Shown: positions 1 through 10,862, numbered from the stretch's first letter. The stretch: 64,000 bases of DNA from Chinchilla lanigera (GCF_000276665.1 NW_004955429.1:3076852-3140851); one strand, 5' to 3'. Notes: a model not told the origin generated them from the sequence alone. A program made the numbers and translations.

Positions 1-303
1 AGCCCATGGTAACTTGGCCTCACTGCTTTGGGCCTGTGGTGGCACAGCATATCATGCAGGAGCTCATGCTCATGGCCACTAAGAGACAGAGAAAGATAGA
101 TAGACAGAGAGAGACAGAGAGAGAGAGAGAGAAGAATGGGAGAGTGAGCGAGGCCTGGTCCCAAAATTCCCTGCAAGTACATGTCCCCACTGACGTAACT
201 TCTTCCCAGCAGACCTTACTTCCCTCTCACCACCTCTAGGTAGTGCCACAGGCTGATGCCCAAGCTTTTAATGTGATCATCTGGGGAACATTTGAAATCC
301 AAA
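1..303 (-). mobile_element. MaLR-type LTR fragment
   Basis: Antisense LTR sequence with ggcctcactgctttgggcctgtggtggcacagcatatcatg, a GA-rich middle (95-135) and an end like gggaacatttgaaatccaaactatagcag. It is truncated by the window start. Subfamily not assigned. Confidence 0.6.
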
Positions 304-699
304 CTATAGCAGTATGATTGAATTTTGTCAGGATTCACAAAGTTCCTGTGTTTAAATAAATTGAAATTTCTCTTGAAAATTACTTTCTTGCCAACTGTAA
401 TAAGCTCTTAATTACTTTCCTATAGCTGGAAGCTTCAGTTCTGACACTTTAATTGGGACTACAAGCATTTTTTCCCAAAGCAGAAACAGAATTCAAATAG
501 TGAAGTAGCTGTTCAGCATTCTTGAGTCTGTGTTTAGTCAGGCATCTGCTCCAGGAACAGCTAGGCCTGGGGTGGGATAACCTTCCATTCAGAACTTTTC
601 ATGTTCCTTTACTGCTTGTTTTTTGAGGTGTGAGGAAAGTCTTTAACAACTTGCATGAGTTTAACAAGTCACTTTTCCTTCATGGTGTATCCCAAATTG
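304..699. other. Unique-looking DNA, nothing recognised
   Basis: No coding, RNA or repeat signal that I can identify. Confidence 0.4.
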
Positions 700-1115
700 C
701 CTCAGCCCAGGCTGCTATTAAAATACCATAGAAAAGTGGCAAAATGAAACCCACTTTTCTGCAAAATTAATCTGCACTAACAAAAATACATGCATTGAAG
801 AAAAATGAAGTAAACAAAATACCATAGATGAAATGTTTTACGAACATCAGAAGCTTGTTTCTCACAGTTCTGGGGGCTGGAGGCTGAGATCAGAGTACAA
901 CATAGTCAGGTGCTGGTGAGAGCGCTCTTGTGGGGTGTGGACTTCTCATTGTACTTCATTTGCTAGAGGGGTGAGGGATCTCTCCGGTGGTCTTTATAGG
1001 GACTCTAATCCCTTTCATGAGGGCTTCAGCTTCATGAACTAAACCCTTCCCAGAAGCTACCTGATACCATTACATTGGGTAATCATAGGTTTCTACTTAT
1101 GAGATTTGTGGAAAG
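700..1115 (-). mobile_element. MaLR-type LTR fragment
   Basis: Antisense: cagcccaggctgctattaaaataccatag opens it, with gtttctcacagttctgggggctggaggctgag, gactctaatccctttcatgagggc and ataccattacattgggtaatcataggttt in the expected order for an ERVL-MaLR LTR. Two insertions/deletions separate the blocks. Confidence 0.7.
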
Positions 1116-1589
1116 CAGACAGTGATTAGTTTGCACCAATGATTAATTCTCATGGTATAAATAGAAGCCGGTAACTGCTATGCAAGTGACCATATTAGCA
1201 ATTCCAGTAAAGCCAAAGCCTTGTTCTGCATCACTGCACTCGGATGGGTGTCTGTCTGAACAAGATGCACCTGGGGAAAGGCGTTCCAAATAGGTCCTAG
1301 GTAATGATTCCACTGAACTACTTATCTCCTCGTGGTCTTTTTCTCCTCAGGAACCCTGCCTAGCTCTCTGTGTCTCTTCCAGTCACCACCAAGGCCAAGG
1401 CTGTGGTCTCAGTCACCAGCCTGCTGTTTAATTAACACGACATCCCGCAGGGAGATGCTGCTGCCTGTGCCCTTTCTGTGAGAGAACAAAATCTCCACTA
1501 AGAGAGTTCACGTGAGACAGAGGGTTTGCAATGACATCCAGTCCTTACAGACTGCGCCACAAAATAAAATGAGATTAACCTCAGTTGAA

Positions 1590-1790
1590 TAGTCACTATG
1601 TCCCACACATTGCTATTGTTTTTTGTCTCATCTGAATCTCACTATCACCCTGTGAGTCAAGTGTTATTTTTGTCCTCATTTTACAGATGACAGAATTAAG
1701 GTTCAGAGAGGTTAAGTGATCTGCTCAGGGCCACAAAGCTAATAAACAGCAGCACCAGCATTGGAGGCCAGTCTGACTACTGCTGCTCCT
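1590..1790 (+). mobile_element. MIR SINE (ancient)
   Basis: cctcattttacagatgacagaattaaggttcagagaggttaagtgatctgctcagggccacaaagcta is a clear MIR core in sense orientation. Confidence 0.85.
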
Positions 1791-2177
1791 GGCAGCTGGC
1801 TCACGAGAGGAATGAAAACGTGAGCGCACAGGTCTGACCTCTCAGGGAAGGAGCCTGGACTTCCAAGCTGTTGCAAACTCCGTCCTTTAAAGTGCCTGCT
1901 CCCGTGAAATCCTACTACTCAGTAAGTACACTAAATCAGACTGTGTTCACTTGGCCATGGAAGTCTACAGGAAGGGAGTTAATAGAAAGCGGTGTCTCAA
2001 AAGGCAAAAATGAGAAGAGGAGGAATCCCAGCTTCCAGAATTAATGTCTGTGATTTGTTGTTTAATCACCAACACTGAAAAGGTAATTCAAATGATGCTT
2101 ACATGGCGAGCAGAATCTCTTTATATGTGTGAAAACACAAAAAATCAGGCAAGCAGCATCTTAAAAGTCTCATATAT

Positions 2178-2392
2178 GCAGGACATGGTGGTGCACACCT
2201 GTAATCTCAGCCCTTCGGGAGGGCTAGGCAGGAAGGTTGCAAGCTCCAGTTTAGCCTGGGCAACTTAGTGAGACCCTATCTCAGAGTAAAAACTAACGAA
2301 GGGCTGGGCCTGTAGCTCAGTGTGAAGGCCCTGGGTTTAATCCCTAATACAGAAAAAAAGAAAAGAAAGGAAAAAGAAAAAAATAAAGCAAA
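2178..2392 (+). mobile_element. Chimeric B1-ID SINE
   Basis: The left part is B1-like (catggtggtgcacacctgtaatc, gcctgggcaacttagtgagaccctatctcag) and is fused to an ID-like right part (gggctgggcctgtagctcagtgtgaaggccctgggtttaatccc) with an A-rich tail. Confidence 0.85.
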
Positions 2393-3214
2393 CCAGAATA
2401 AAACCTCACCTGCACCGGCATGATACTGTTTTACAACAAAAGCAAATCCCTTCAAGTATTTAGTCTTAAAACACTAACATATATACACATGGTGTAGACG
2501 TTTGGTAAGTGCAGCTCATCAAAGAACGAAAAGGAAAACTCTGATGTCCTTTAGAGACGAAGAAATTGAAGTCACGTTGGCAGCTTTGTTTCTTTCTTCA
2601 CACCCTCCTCCTCTGTCCCTCACTGGAGCCTCCACTGGGCACCAACTTGGACAAAAGCACCGAGCTTCTGAAGTGACCTCAAAGCAGAGCTCATTCGGCA
2701 CAATCAGACAGATGTCAAGCCAGGTGCATTTCCTAGATGGACAGTTAGGAAATGCGTTGCTAAGCAGTGACTCTCCCTGTGCCACATGGCAGCCATAACA
2801 CTGGGCTTCTTCCCCAATCCTATCACACCACAAAGGGGGTGCTTCTGTATTTTATTGCAGATGTGGGTTTTATTTTGGAGCCAGCGTTGCTAGTCAGTTC
2901 TGTACTCTCTCCCTGGCTCTTCTGATCCTCAAGGCTTCCCTTCTCTCAGCAGGCATCACCTCCCCCATAGTCAGGTCAGTTGGGTAGCTGGTGCCTCTGC
3001 CGCCCCATGACAAGGGGAGGCAAAAAGCAGAGCTGGCTCAGAGTTGGCTCATGGCTGAGGCCAGATGCAGAATGCAGGGGACCAATGCATGCTGCTGCTG
3101 TGGCTTCCCGCGTGAGTTCAGCTGATGCATACTCCTTTGCTAGGTACAGCTGCTGTGCTGCCCGTACTAGTATAATCTTTAAATGCAAGACCTAAGATAG
3201 AGTTGCTATCTCTT
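2393..3214. other. Unique DNA, nothing recognised
   Basis: Open frames of about 70-100 codons occur on both strands (2502-2798 plus, 2519-2833 minus). None resembles a known protein or shows splice context that I could support. Confidence 0.4.
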
Positions 3215-3372
3215 TCTTTTTTTTAAATTTTATTTTATGGAAAAAATAAAATAACGTTTCATAACAAAGTAATAGGAGAATAGCAATAGTTAATATATTA
3301 TATATTGTTATCTTCAAAATAGTTACTCAGAATACAAGATATAGACATAAAAATTCTCCAAAAAATATTATC
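3215..3372 (+). repeat. Unnamed interspersed repeat, copy 1
   Basis: The AT-rich stretch with ttatcttcaaaatagttactcaga resembles 52135-52320 in the same orientation (ttatcttcaaagtagttactcaga, followed by caagatata and aaaaagattct-like words). It is a shared repeat about 49 kb away whose family I do not recognise. Confidence 0.65.
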
Positions 3373-3384
3373 ACAAACCTTTCT

Positions 3385-3556
3385 TTCTTTTTTTTTAAAA
3401 TTTTTTTGCCTTTTTGAGAAATGGTTTTACTATGTAGTTCAGGCTGGACTTGAACTCAGTTTGTAGCCCAGGCATACCTTGAACTCACAGCAACCCTCTT
3501 GCCTCAGCCTCCCAAGTGCTGGGATTACAGGTGTGTGCCACCACATCTGGCACCTT
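3385..3556 (-). mobile_element. B1 SINE
   Basis: Antisense B1: gcctcagcctcccaagtgctgggattacaggtgtgtgccaccacatctggc marks the 7SL-derived 5' end. An upstream T-run is the tail. Confidence 0.88.
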
Positions 3557-3607
3557 TCCTGTTAATAAACTGAAAGAATCTAGTAGTATAACTAGCACCG
3601 CCCCCCC

Positions 3608-3702
3608 ATGCACTAGTGATACAGCTTAGCAGCACAGAGCCTGCCTGGCAATTGTAAGGTCCTGCACTCGATTCCTAGTACCAAAAAGCAAAAACCACAA
3701 TA
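3608..3702 (+). mobile_element. ID SINE (diverged)
   Basis: The sequence gatacagcttagcagcacagagcctgcctggcaattgtaaggtcctgcactcgattcctagtacc follows the ID/BC1 consensus, with an A-rich tail, at the 3' edge of the minus-strand L1. Confidence 0.75.
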
Positions 3703-6700
3703 CCCATTTTTCCTTTTCCCTTCCTTCCTATCCCACTTTCTCTGCTCTAGTTCCTCTTTCCATTTCAACAATTTCTTCCCATTTCATAACATCTATTGTA
3801 CATTTTGGCCCTTATTTATTCTTTCAGTTTCTCACATCAGGGAGACAATACAATGTTTATACACGTGAGTCTGATTTATTTCACTTATGAGTGTGGTCTC
3901 ATATTGCATCCATTTACCTATAAATGTCTCAAGTTTATCCTTCTTTATGGTTGAGTAGTACTCCATTGTATAAAAAAAGACCATTTTTTTTTTATGCATT
4001 CCTCCGTTGATGGGCATTTGGGTTGTTTCCAAGATTGAGCTCTTACAGACTGTGTTGCTATAAACATGGGTATATATATATTACTGTGGTATGATGTTTT
4101 AATTCTTCTGGGAAGATACTCAAAAGGGGAATAGCTGAGAAGTATGTATTCATCTTAGATGCCCATTTTTAGATAGAGTCCTTGAATTTGAGAGGCATGA
4201 TTTTTTTCAATTCTTTATATGTTCTAAATATAAGTCTTTTATTTGAGGGACAACTGGCTAAGATTCTTTTCCACTCTGTGGGTTGTCTTTGTACTCTGTT
4301 GGTTAATTTCTTTTGCTATACAAAGTCCTTTTAATAGGATGAGACCCCAGTTGTTGATTCTTTGTAGTATTTCCTATGTGACTGGGCTTTTTTATAAAAT
4401 TTTTGCCTGCACCTAGGTCTTCAACATATTTTCTTTTCTGGCAGATTTAGTGTTTCTGTTTTAATATTTAGATCTTTGATCCACTTTGATTTTAGTTTAG
4501 TGCATGGTGATAGATATGGGTCTAGTTTTAGTCTTTGGCATTTGGAAAGCCAGTATTTCCAGCACCATTTATTAAAGAAGCTATCTTCCTTCTAGTGAGC
4601 ATCTTTGGCCCTTTTGTCAAAGATAAGGTGGCTGAGTACATTAGCAGTTGTGTCTGCAATTTCTAATCTGTTCCACTGATCCTCAGATCTTTTTTTATTT
4701 TGTCAGTACCATGCAGAATTTGTCACAGCAGCTTTGTAGTATAATTTCAAGTCAGGGATTGTGATGCCCCCATTGCCTTTGTTGCCCAGAATTGCTTTTG
4801 CTATTCTAGGTCTCTTCTGGTTCCAGTGAATTTTAGGGATGTTTTCTCCAGTCTTGTGAGGTATGCTAATTTTGATTGGCTATTGTGATTGGGATTGCAT
4901 TAAATCTGTACAACAGTTTGGGGAGTATGGACATTTTTATTATGTTGATTCTTCTTACCCTTATCATTTTCTGATATCCTCTTTGATTTTCTTTTCAGAG
5001 TACTGTAATTTTCAGTGTATGGATATTTTACTTCCTTTGTTAGATTGATTCCTAAATATTTCATACTTTTGGATACTATTGTGAAGAGTATGGTTTCCCT
5101 AATTTCTCTGTCAGTGAGTTTGTTGTTTGCCTGTTGGAGACCACTACAAAGTGGCTCTGAGTTGGATTTAATATTAAACAATTGGCTTTCTGTGTTTACT
5201 TGTGAGTTGTCTGAAGCTTAGGCACCTTGTCTGCCATCCCAACTAGCTACAAGGAGACTGCAGCTGCAGGCATCTCACTCCTGCTGTGAAAGCCTTCCTG
5301 GAGATAACATAGTTCTCCTAAATCAACATAATGTATTACTTGAAAAAGTCCTGCCCAGATTCCCACCTTTTCTTGAGTATTCTCTTCCTTTGTTTGTAAA
5401 CCAAATAAATATGGGCTACCCAGAGAAGTCTTGGGTTAAACTCAGAGAATACTGAAGGTGTAAGAGAGTTAGTCCCTCCTGGAGCCCTGAAATCATTTCC
5501 ATTGTCTCATTTATTTAAGCTTCGCTGTTCACTTGCTTGGGAGATTGTGGGCCTGATCAGTCTGCAATAACTAAGGGTTATTTAACCTGATATTCGATAT
5601 TTGCATACAGGAATGCTACCAATTTTTAAGTGTTGATTTTGTATCCAGCTACGCTACTGAATTTGGTTATTAAATCTATAAGCCTTTTGGTGGAGTGTTT
5701 GGGGTCTTCTATGTAGAGTATCATTTCATCTGCAAATAACGATAATTTGACTTCTTCCTATCCTTTTATTTTATTTTATTTTATTTTATTTTGTCTAATT
5801 TCTCAGGCTAGTGTTTCCAGAACTATACTGAATATAAGTGGTGATAGTGGATATCTTTGTCTTGTTCCTGATTTTAGAGAGAAAACTTTCAGTTTTTCAC
5901 CATTTAGAATGAGGTTGGCTATTGGTTTGTCATAGATGGCTTTTATCAGACTGAGATAAAGACCATTTATTCTAATTATCTGTAGGATTTTTATCATGTA
6001 TAGATGTTGGACTTTGTGAAATCTTTTTGTGCATTTATTGAGATGGTCATGTGATTTTTGTCTTTGGCTCTGTTAATACAGTGTACCACATATTTTGATT
6101 TGCAGATATTGAACTGTTCTTGCTTTCCTGGCATAAATCCTAGTAGGTCATGGTATATACTCTTCTTGATGATTTGCTGCATTCTTTTTGCCAGTGTCTT
6201 ATTAAGAATTTTGCATCTATGTTTGTTAGAGAGATTAGCCTGTAGTTTTCTTTCTCAATTCTCTCTGTTCTGTGTCTGGTTTTGGTATCAGGGTAATACT
6301 TGCTTCCCCCAGGAATGAACTTGGGAATATTGTTTCTCTTTCAATTTCATTAAACAATTTCACTATTAGTTGCATTAGTTCTTCTCTAAATTTCTTGCAG
6401 AATTCAGCAGTGAGTCTGTCAGGCCCTGGGCTTTTCTTTGTTGGTAGGTTTTTAATTACTTTTTCACTTTCATTGACTCATATCAGGTTACTTAGAATTT
6501 TTATATCTTCATGATTTAGTTTTGGCAATTCATATGTGCCTTGGGATCTGTCCATTTCTTCCTATTTGTGTTTTCTATCTTACTGAAGGACAGGTTCTTG
6601 AAGTAGGTATTCTGGATTTTTGCAAGATTCACTGTGATTATGCTTTTTCATTCCTAATTGCTTAAATTTGAGTCTTTTCTTTCCTTTTCTTGAGGATGGC

Positions 6701-6790
6701 TAAGGGTTTATCAATTTTATTTAATTTTTCAAAGAATTAACCTTTCAATTCATTGATTCTTTGTATCATTTTCTTAGTTTCAATTGCATT
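3700..6790 (-). mobile_element. L1 LINE, ORF2 3' half and 3'UTR, broken
   Basis: Minus-strand translation gives L1 ORF2 pieces: the reverse-transcriptase segment ([21 protein letters not shown] near 5803-5870, [17 protein letters not shown] just upstream), then LTDREIRET and [22 protein letters not shown] (4900-5130). The C-terminal YTMEYYSTIKKDK lies near 3900-3980, followed by 3'UTR to about 3700. Many stops and shifts. An LTR-like sequence interrupts it at about 5132-5595, and a (TTTTA)n tract sits at 5764-5792. No intact ORF. Confidence 0.9.
5132..5595 (+). mobile_element. LTR-like insertion inside the L1
   Basis: About 460 bp with no L1 similarity splits the L1 ORF2 sequence: gagtttgttgtttg on one side and catacaggaatgct on the other would be contiguous in an uninterrupted copy. 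The inserted sequence begins TGTTGGAGACCAC, like the TGTTGG start of many ERV2/IAP-class LTRs, and contains AATAAA (5404-5409) in its middle. No gag/pol coding sequence is present, so it would be a solo LTR. The family is not identified and exact ends are uncertain. Confidence 0.5.
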
Positions 6791-7455
6791 AATTGATAAA
6801 AACCCTAAAGAAAATTGGCATAAATGGACCTTACCTCAATCTGATAAAAGCCATTTATGACAAACCAATAGCCAAGATCATACTAAATGGACAAAAACTA
6901 AAAGCTTTCCTTTAAAATCAGGAGCAAGACAAGGATGTCCACTGTCACCACTCCTATTCAACATAGTTCTGGAGACACTAGCCAGAGCAATTAGACAAGA
7001 GAGAAAAATAAAAGGAATAAAGATAGGAAAGGAAAAAGTGAAATTATCTCTATTACAGATGACATGATACTCTACATAGAAGACTCCACACACTCCACCA
7101 AAAGGCTTATAGATTTAATAACCAAATTCAGTAGTATAGCTGGACACAAAATTAACACTCAAAAATCAATAGCATTCCTGTACACAAACAACAAACTCAA
7201 TGACAGAGAAATTAGGGAAAGCAGACTCTTCACAATAGTATCCAAAAGTGTGAAATATTTAGGAATCAATCTAATGAAGGAAGTAAAATATCCATACACT
7301 GAAAATTACAGTACTCTGAAAAGAAAATCAAACAGAATATCAGAAAATGGAAAGATAGCCCTTGCTTATGGGTAAGAAGAATCAATATAATGAAAATGTC
7401 CATACTCTCCAAATTGTACAGATTTAATGCAATCCCAATCAAAATACCATTTAAT
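6790..7455 (+). mobile_element. L1 LINE ORF2 reverse-transcriptase fragment
   Basis: Plus-strand L1 ORF2 covers [26 protein letters not shown], then KINTQKSIAFLYTNN, DREIRESRLFT and [19 protein letters not shown]. It represents the same ORF2 region as the adjacent minus-strand L1, so the two form a head-to-head inverted pair. A one-base loss near the ADD motif (LSLLQMT) breaks the frame. Confidence 0.9.
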
Positions 7456-7617
7456 AACCTCCCATGTTCCTCCTTACATGTTTAAAACTTCCTGCCTTGA
7501 CATAACATTACTGACATTTTCTTCTGGTATATTCCAAACATTATGGGTCAGAGTACACATGTACAGAAAGTTGAAAAGGAGCAAATTTAGAAGTGTCTCC
7601 CTGAAGGCTCTGTCTGA
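7456..7617. other. Spacer between L1 and MYO3A fragment
   Basis: No clear similarity to MYO3A after the APEV codons or to L1. A donor-like GTCAGA follows APEV on the minus strand, so an exon end is possible. Confidence 0.35.
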
Positions 7618-8304
7618 CCTCAGGAGCCATCTAGAAGGGCACTCTGACAGAGGTGTTATGGTGGAGCTGGGTGAGGGTGAGTTGTGCAGACACATCAAAA
7701 TCTACTAGCTTGACTCTACCCTCAGTGGTCCATAGAACGTTATTTCCTTTTACATCACGATGGATAGTTTTATTGCTATGCAAATGAAGTCCCATTAGTG
7801 CTTCACATGAAATATAGGTGATTACAGGCTCCCTCATTCTTTCTTCCTGCTTCAGAAAGCCTTTCACAAAGTCAGTCACTGCACCTCCATTACACAGTGT
7901 TACACGAAGTAAAAGAGGAGATCAATGAATCCAGGACACAATGGACTGCACCCAGGTGAGAAATAGAGATATCAGAGGTCAGATGCATAGAAGACCTATA
8001 GACTCAAGACCAGGCACAGCTTATCTCCATTTATTTTATCCTTCTTAAAATAAATCTCGTAGAATTTGACCACATCAGGGTGATCAGAAAGTGCTTTTAG
8101 AATGTTGTACTCTGCTTCAATCTCTTCATCCATACTGTGAACTAGATCCAGAATTTTGACTGCTGCCTTTTGACCATTTTTCTTATTCAGTACTTTAGAA
8201 ACTTTCTTATAAGTTTCTTTGCAAATTGTGTTAGTTATTTCCCATGTATCAGAAGGATCAGGAAAATGACCTAAGATGATTGTTTTTCCAGTTAATGGGA
8301 ACAT
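7618..8304 (-). pseudogene. MYO3AP: MYO3A kinase-domain fragment, decayed
   Basis: Minus-strand translation matches the start of myosin IIIA, the stereocilia motor with an N-terminal Ser/Thr kinase. Residues 1-100 run from [10 protein letters not shown] (ATG at 8302-8304) through [26 protein letters not shown] (kinase lysine kept) and [18 protein letters not shown] to KLCLVL. About 105 bp of unrelated sequence follow, then homology resumes with [24 protein letters not shown] (catalytic loop kept) and VKLVDFD to APEV. Damage: the glycine loop GxGxxGxV is now [11 protein letters not shown] is DFD, the conserved Trp before MAPEV is TAG, and frames are offset. Homology stops after APEV. KGFLK and ERM favour MYO3A over MYO3B. 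Long exon-like contiguity suggests a retrocopy or exon-joined copy, but a truncated genomic duplication cannot be excluded. Confidence 0.88.
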
Positions 8305-8734
8305 CTCAAAGGTTTAAATCACATGTCCCCCTACTGATCTGGCCATTTCTGACCTCCACAACTCATCCTGTGTTCTTCACCACTCAGTCATTTCAGCCTC
8401 ACTTCCTTATGACTGGTCTTTAGGACACTCACTGTAAGTCCTTTTCTGCCTCAGGACCTAAGATCTGTTTCCCCCCACCCCTTGCAAGCCCTGATTTTAT
8501 ATTCTCTCACACAGTCATACAGCATGAGAACCAGGCACAATTAGGCCCACCCAGTTAAAAGAAGCCTCTATTTAACAAAACTTTAAAATAATGCATAATA
8601 ATGTTCAGACACCATGGTACATAATCCATGTCTAGGTGGTAGTTGTGGTCCTAGGTTCTGACTGCAATTCTCCAGCTCATTCTTTGCACCTCAGAGGGAA
8701 ACCACAGTGAGACACATGGGGCCTGTGTTATGGT
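8305..8734. other. Unassigned DNA upstream of MYO3A fragment
   Basis: No recognisable coding or repeat signal. At 8718-8745 a short sequence (ttatggtggagctg..tgatggtg) resembles 7655-7682 inside the MYO3A fragment. Confidence 0.35.
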
Positions 8735-8903
8735 GGAGCTGTGTGATGGTGGGATTTAGAAGGGTGGAAGGCAGGCTGGAGAGATGAATGAGGTCTAACA
8801 TAGTAGGAGCAAGGCTGGAGGGCAAAGGATGACCACTTAAATTTTGGAAAACTGTAGGACCAAGGAGGGAAAGAATAGAAGTGAAAGCAAAAGGGTATTG
8901 AAC
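8735..8903 (+). repeat. Duplicated segment, copy 1
   Basis: About 165 bp that recurs at 10697-10862 in the same orientation, with shared runs such as gcaaaggatgaccac, ggaccaaggagggaaag and gaagtgaaagcaaaaggg. Estimated identity is around 90 percent by eye. It is not coding. It may be part of an L1 5' region or another unnamed repeat. Confidence 0.8.
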
Positions 8904-9084
8904 ACCAACACCACCCACTGCTCCTGTGCCTCTGCCATGTGGCCAGCCCCTCCTGCCTGGGCCCCCTTGGCCCTCCACCCACAGTTCCCCTGCACCTACC
9001 ATCCCCAAATGCCCTTGCTTTCCATGCACCCACCCTCCCTGCTCATGTGCTTGCCTGGAATGATGTATTTAAAGTCCTAAAACA

Positions 9085-9900
9085 AAACAATCTTCAACCC
9101 AGATTGAGGTACTCCTACAAAACTACCTTTCAAAATAAATGGAGAAATAGGATACTTCCATGACAAAGAATGACTGAAGAAATTCATGACTATGAAACCA
9201 GCACTTCAGAATGCTCTGAAAAATATATTAGAAAGAGAAACTGAAATCCACAGCACAAGAACACCAATAGAAAGAAGCTATCAAGTGAGGCAAGCAATTA
9301 AACAGAGGGAAAGAAAGGAAACTGACAAAAGGAAAATAACATGAAAAAGATACACCAATACATATCAGTTACAACCATCAATATAAATGGTCTCAACTCA
9401 TTGATCAAAAGAAATAGACTAGTATAATGGATAAAGAAGCAAGATCCAACAATATGCTGCATTCAAGAAACACATTTAACTCAAAAAGAAATTTATACAC
9501 TGAAAGTCAGAGGATAAAAAACAATACTCTATGCCACAGGAACCCAGAAAAAAATATCAAGGGTAACTATTCTATTTGCAGGCAATGGGAACTTCAAGCC
9601 AACACTGATCAAAAGAGACAAGGTCACTACATACTTGTTAAGGGAAAGCTCCAAGAAGAACACATAACAATCATAAATATGTGTGCACCAAATACTAGTG
9701 CACCCAACTACATAAAACAAATATTAACAGACATGAAAAATCAAATAAACACTAACACAGTTATAATAAGGGACCTTAATACCCCACTGTCACAATTAAA
9801 TAGATCAACTAGATGCAAAATCAACAAAGAAATATCAGAATTAAACCAAATCTGTGAACAAATGGACTTAATAGATGTCTACAGAGGAACAGGAATGTGA
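9085..9900 (+). mobile_element. L1 LINE: ORF1 end, spacer and ORF2 endonuclease start
   Basis: The plus strand carries ORF1-terminal and spacer sequence, then the ORF2 N-terminus: INGLNSLIKR, KKQDPTICCIQETHL, LCHRNPEKN and GHYILVKGKLQEEHITIINMCAPN, ending in VIIRDLNTPLSQL and DLIDVYRG. This is the apurinic endonuclease domain. The expected E of the catalytic QETHL is present. The key V(G)DFN motif is altered (RDLN), and upstream stops show decay. Confidence 0.88.
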
Positions 9901-9954
9901 GAGGGGTTTAATAAATGAGCTGTGAATGGGGGTATGGAAAAGAGGAAAATGGTC

Positions 9955-10620
9955 TCTGTCTGAGGAGTAGCTGCAAATCCTTTTTCTCATTCTGTAGGTT
10001 GTCTCTAAATTCTACTATTTGATTCTTTTGCTGTACAGAAGCTTTTCAATTTGATGGAATTCTATTTGTTGATTCTTGCTGTTACTGCTTGTGCAATTGT
10101 GATTCTGCTCAAAAAAGCCTTTCCTATACCTATGGCTTCAAGTGTTTGCCTATTTTATCTTCCAGTAGATTTAATGTTACTTTTCTAATGTTCAGCTCTT
10201 TGATTCACTTTGATTTTAATTTAGTACATAGTGAAAGATTCCGGTTCAGTTTCCATCATCTACAAGTAGATAACAAGTTTTCCCAGCATTGCTTGTGGAA
10301 GAAGCTATTTTCCCTCTAATGTATGCTTTTGGCCCTTTTGTCAAAGATCTCCAAAAATGTGTCAGGATGCTTCTGTATCCTCAGTTCTGTTCCATTGATC
10401 CATGTATCTGTTTTCATATAAAGAACTCAAGAAATTAGACCACCTAACAGACCCAGTCAAGAAATGGACAGGTGAAATAAACACATCACAGAGGAAGTGC
10501 AAAAGGCCAACAACTTTGAAGATAACAATACACAACATGTTAACTACTATTATTCTCCTCTACAGAAAAACTGTGGTAACTATTAACCTAATACCGTTAA
10601 CCTACGAACAATTCTAAAAT
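9955..10620. mobile_element. L1 LINE fragment with internal inversion
   Basis: 9955-10419 is L1 ORF2 C-terminal sequence on the minus strand. From about 10420 the plus strand reads YKELKKLDHLTDPVKKWTGEINTSQRK, a neighbouring part of ORF2. The strand switch within one fragment is typical of twin priming or a later inversion. Sequence after about 10480 loses clear L1 similarity. Confidence 0.75.
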
Positions 10621-10696
10621 TATGTAACAAAATCCAACACATACCAGGAACTTGTATGCAATGATTTTCCTTTTAGTCGAGTGATTTTACCCTGTT

Positions 10697-10862
10697 GTTG
10701 GAGGGGGATTTAGAGGGATGGAAGGCAGGTTGGAGAGATGAATGTGGTCTAATATAGCAGGAGCAAGGCTGAAGGGCAAAGGATGACCACTCAAATTTTG
10801 GAAAACAGTAGGACCAAGGAGGGAAAGAATAGAAGTGAAAGCAAAAGGGTATTGAAGTGAAT
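10697..10862 (+). repeat. Duplicated segment, copy 2
   Basis: Second copy of the 8735-8903 segment, about 2 kb away in direct orientation. It is followed by an A-rich stretch (10940-11080) and then GC-richer sequence to about 11600. Confidence 0.8.

Noticed and set aside
2502..2833. Overlapping ~100-codon frames on both strands
   Set aside because: Mutually antisense frames in a modestly GC-richer patch, with no domain or neighbouring exon. Most likely chance.
7618..8304. A functional kinase gene
   Set aside because: The glycine loop and DFG motif are destroyed, there is a premature stop before MAPEV, and homology ends mid-domain.
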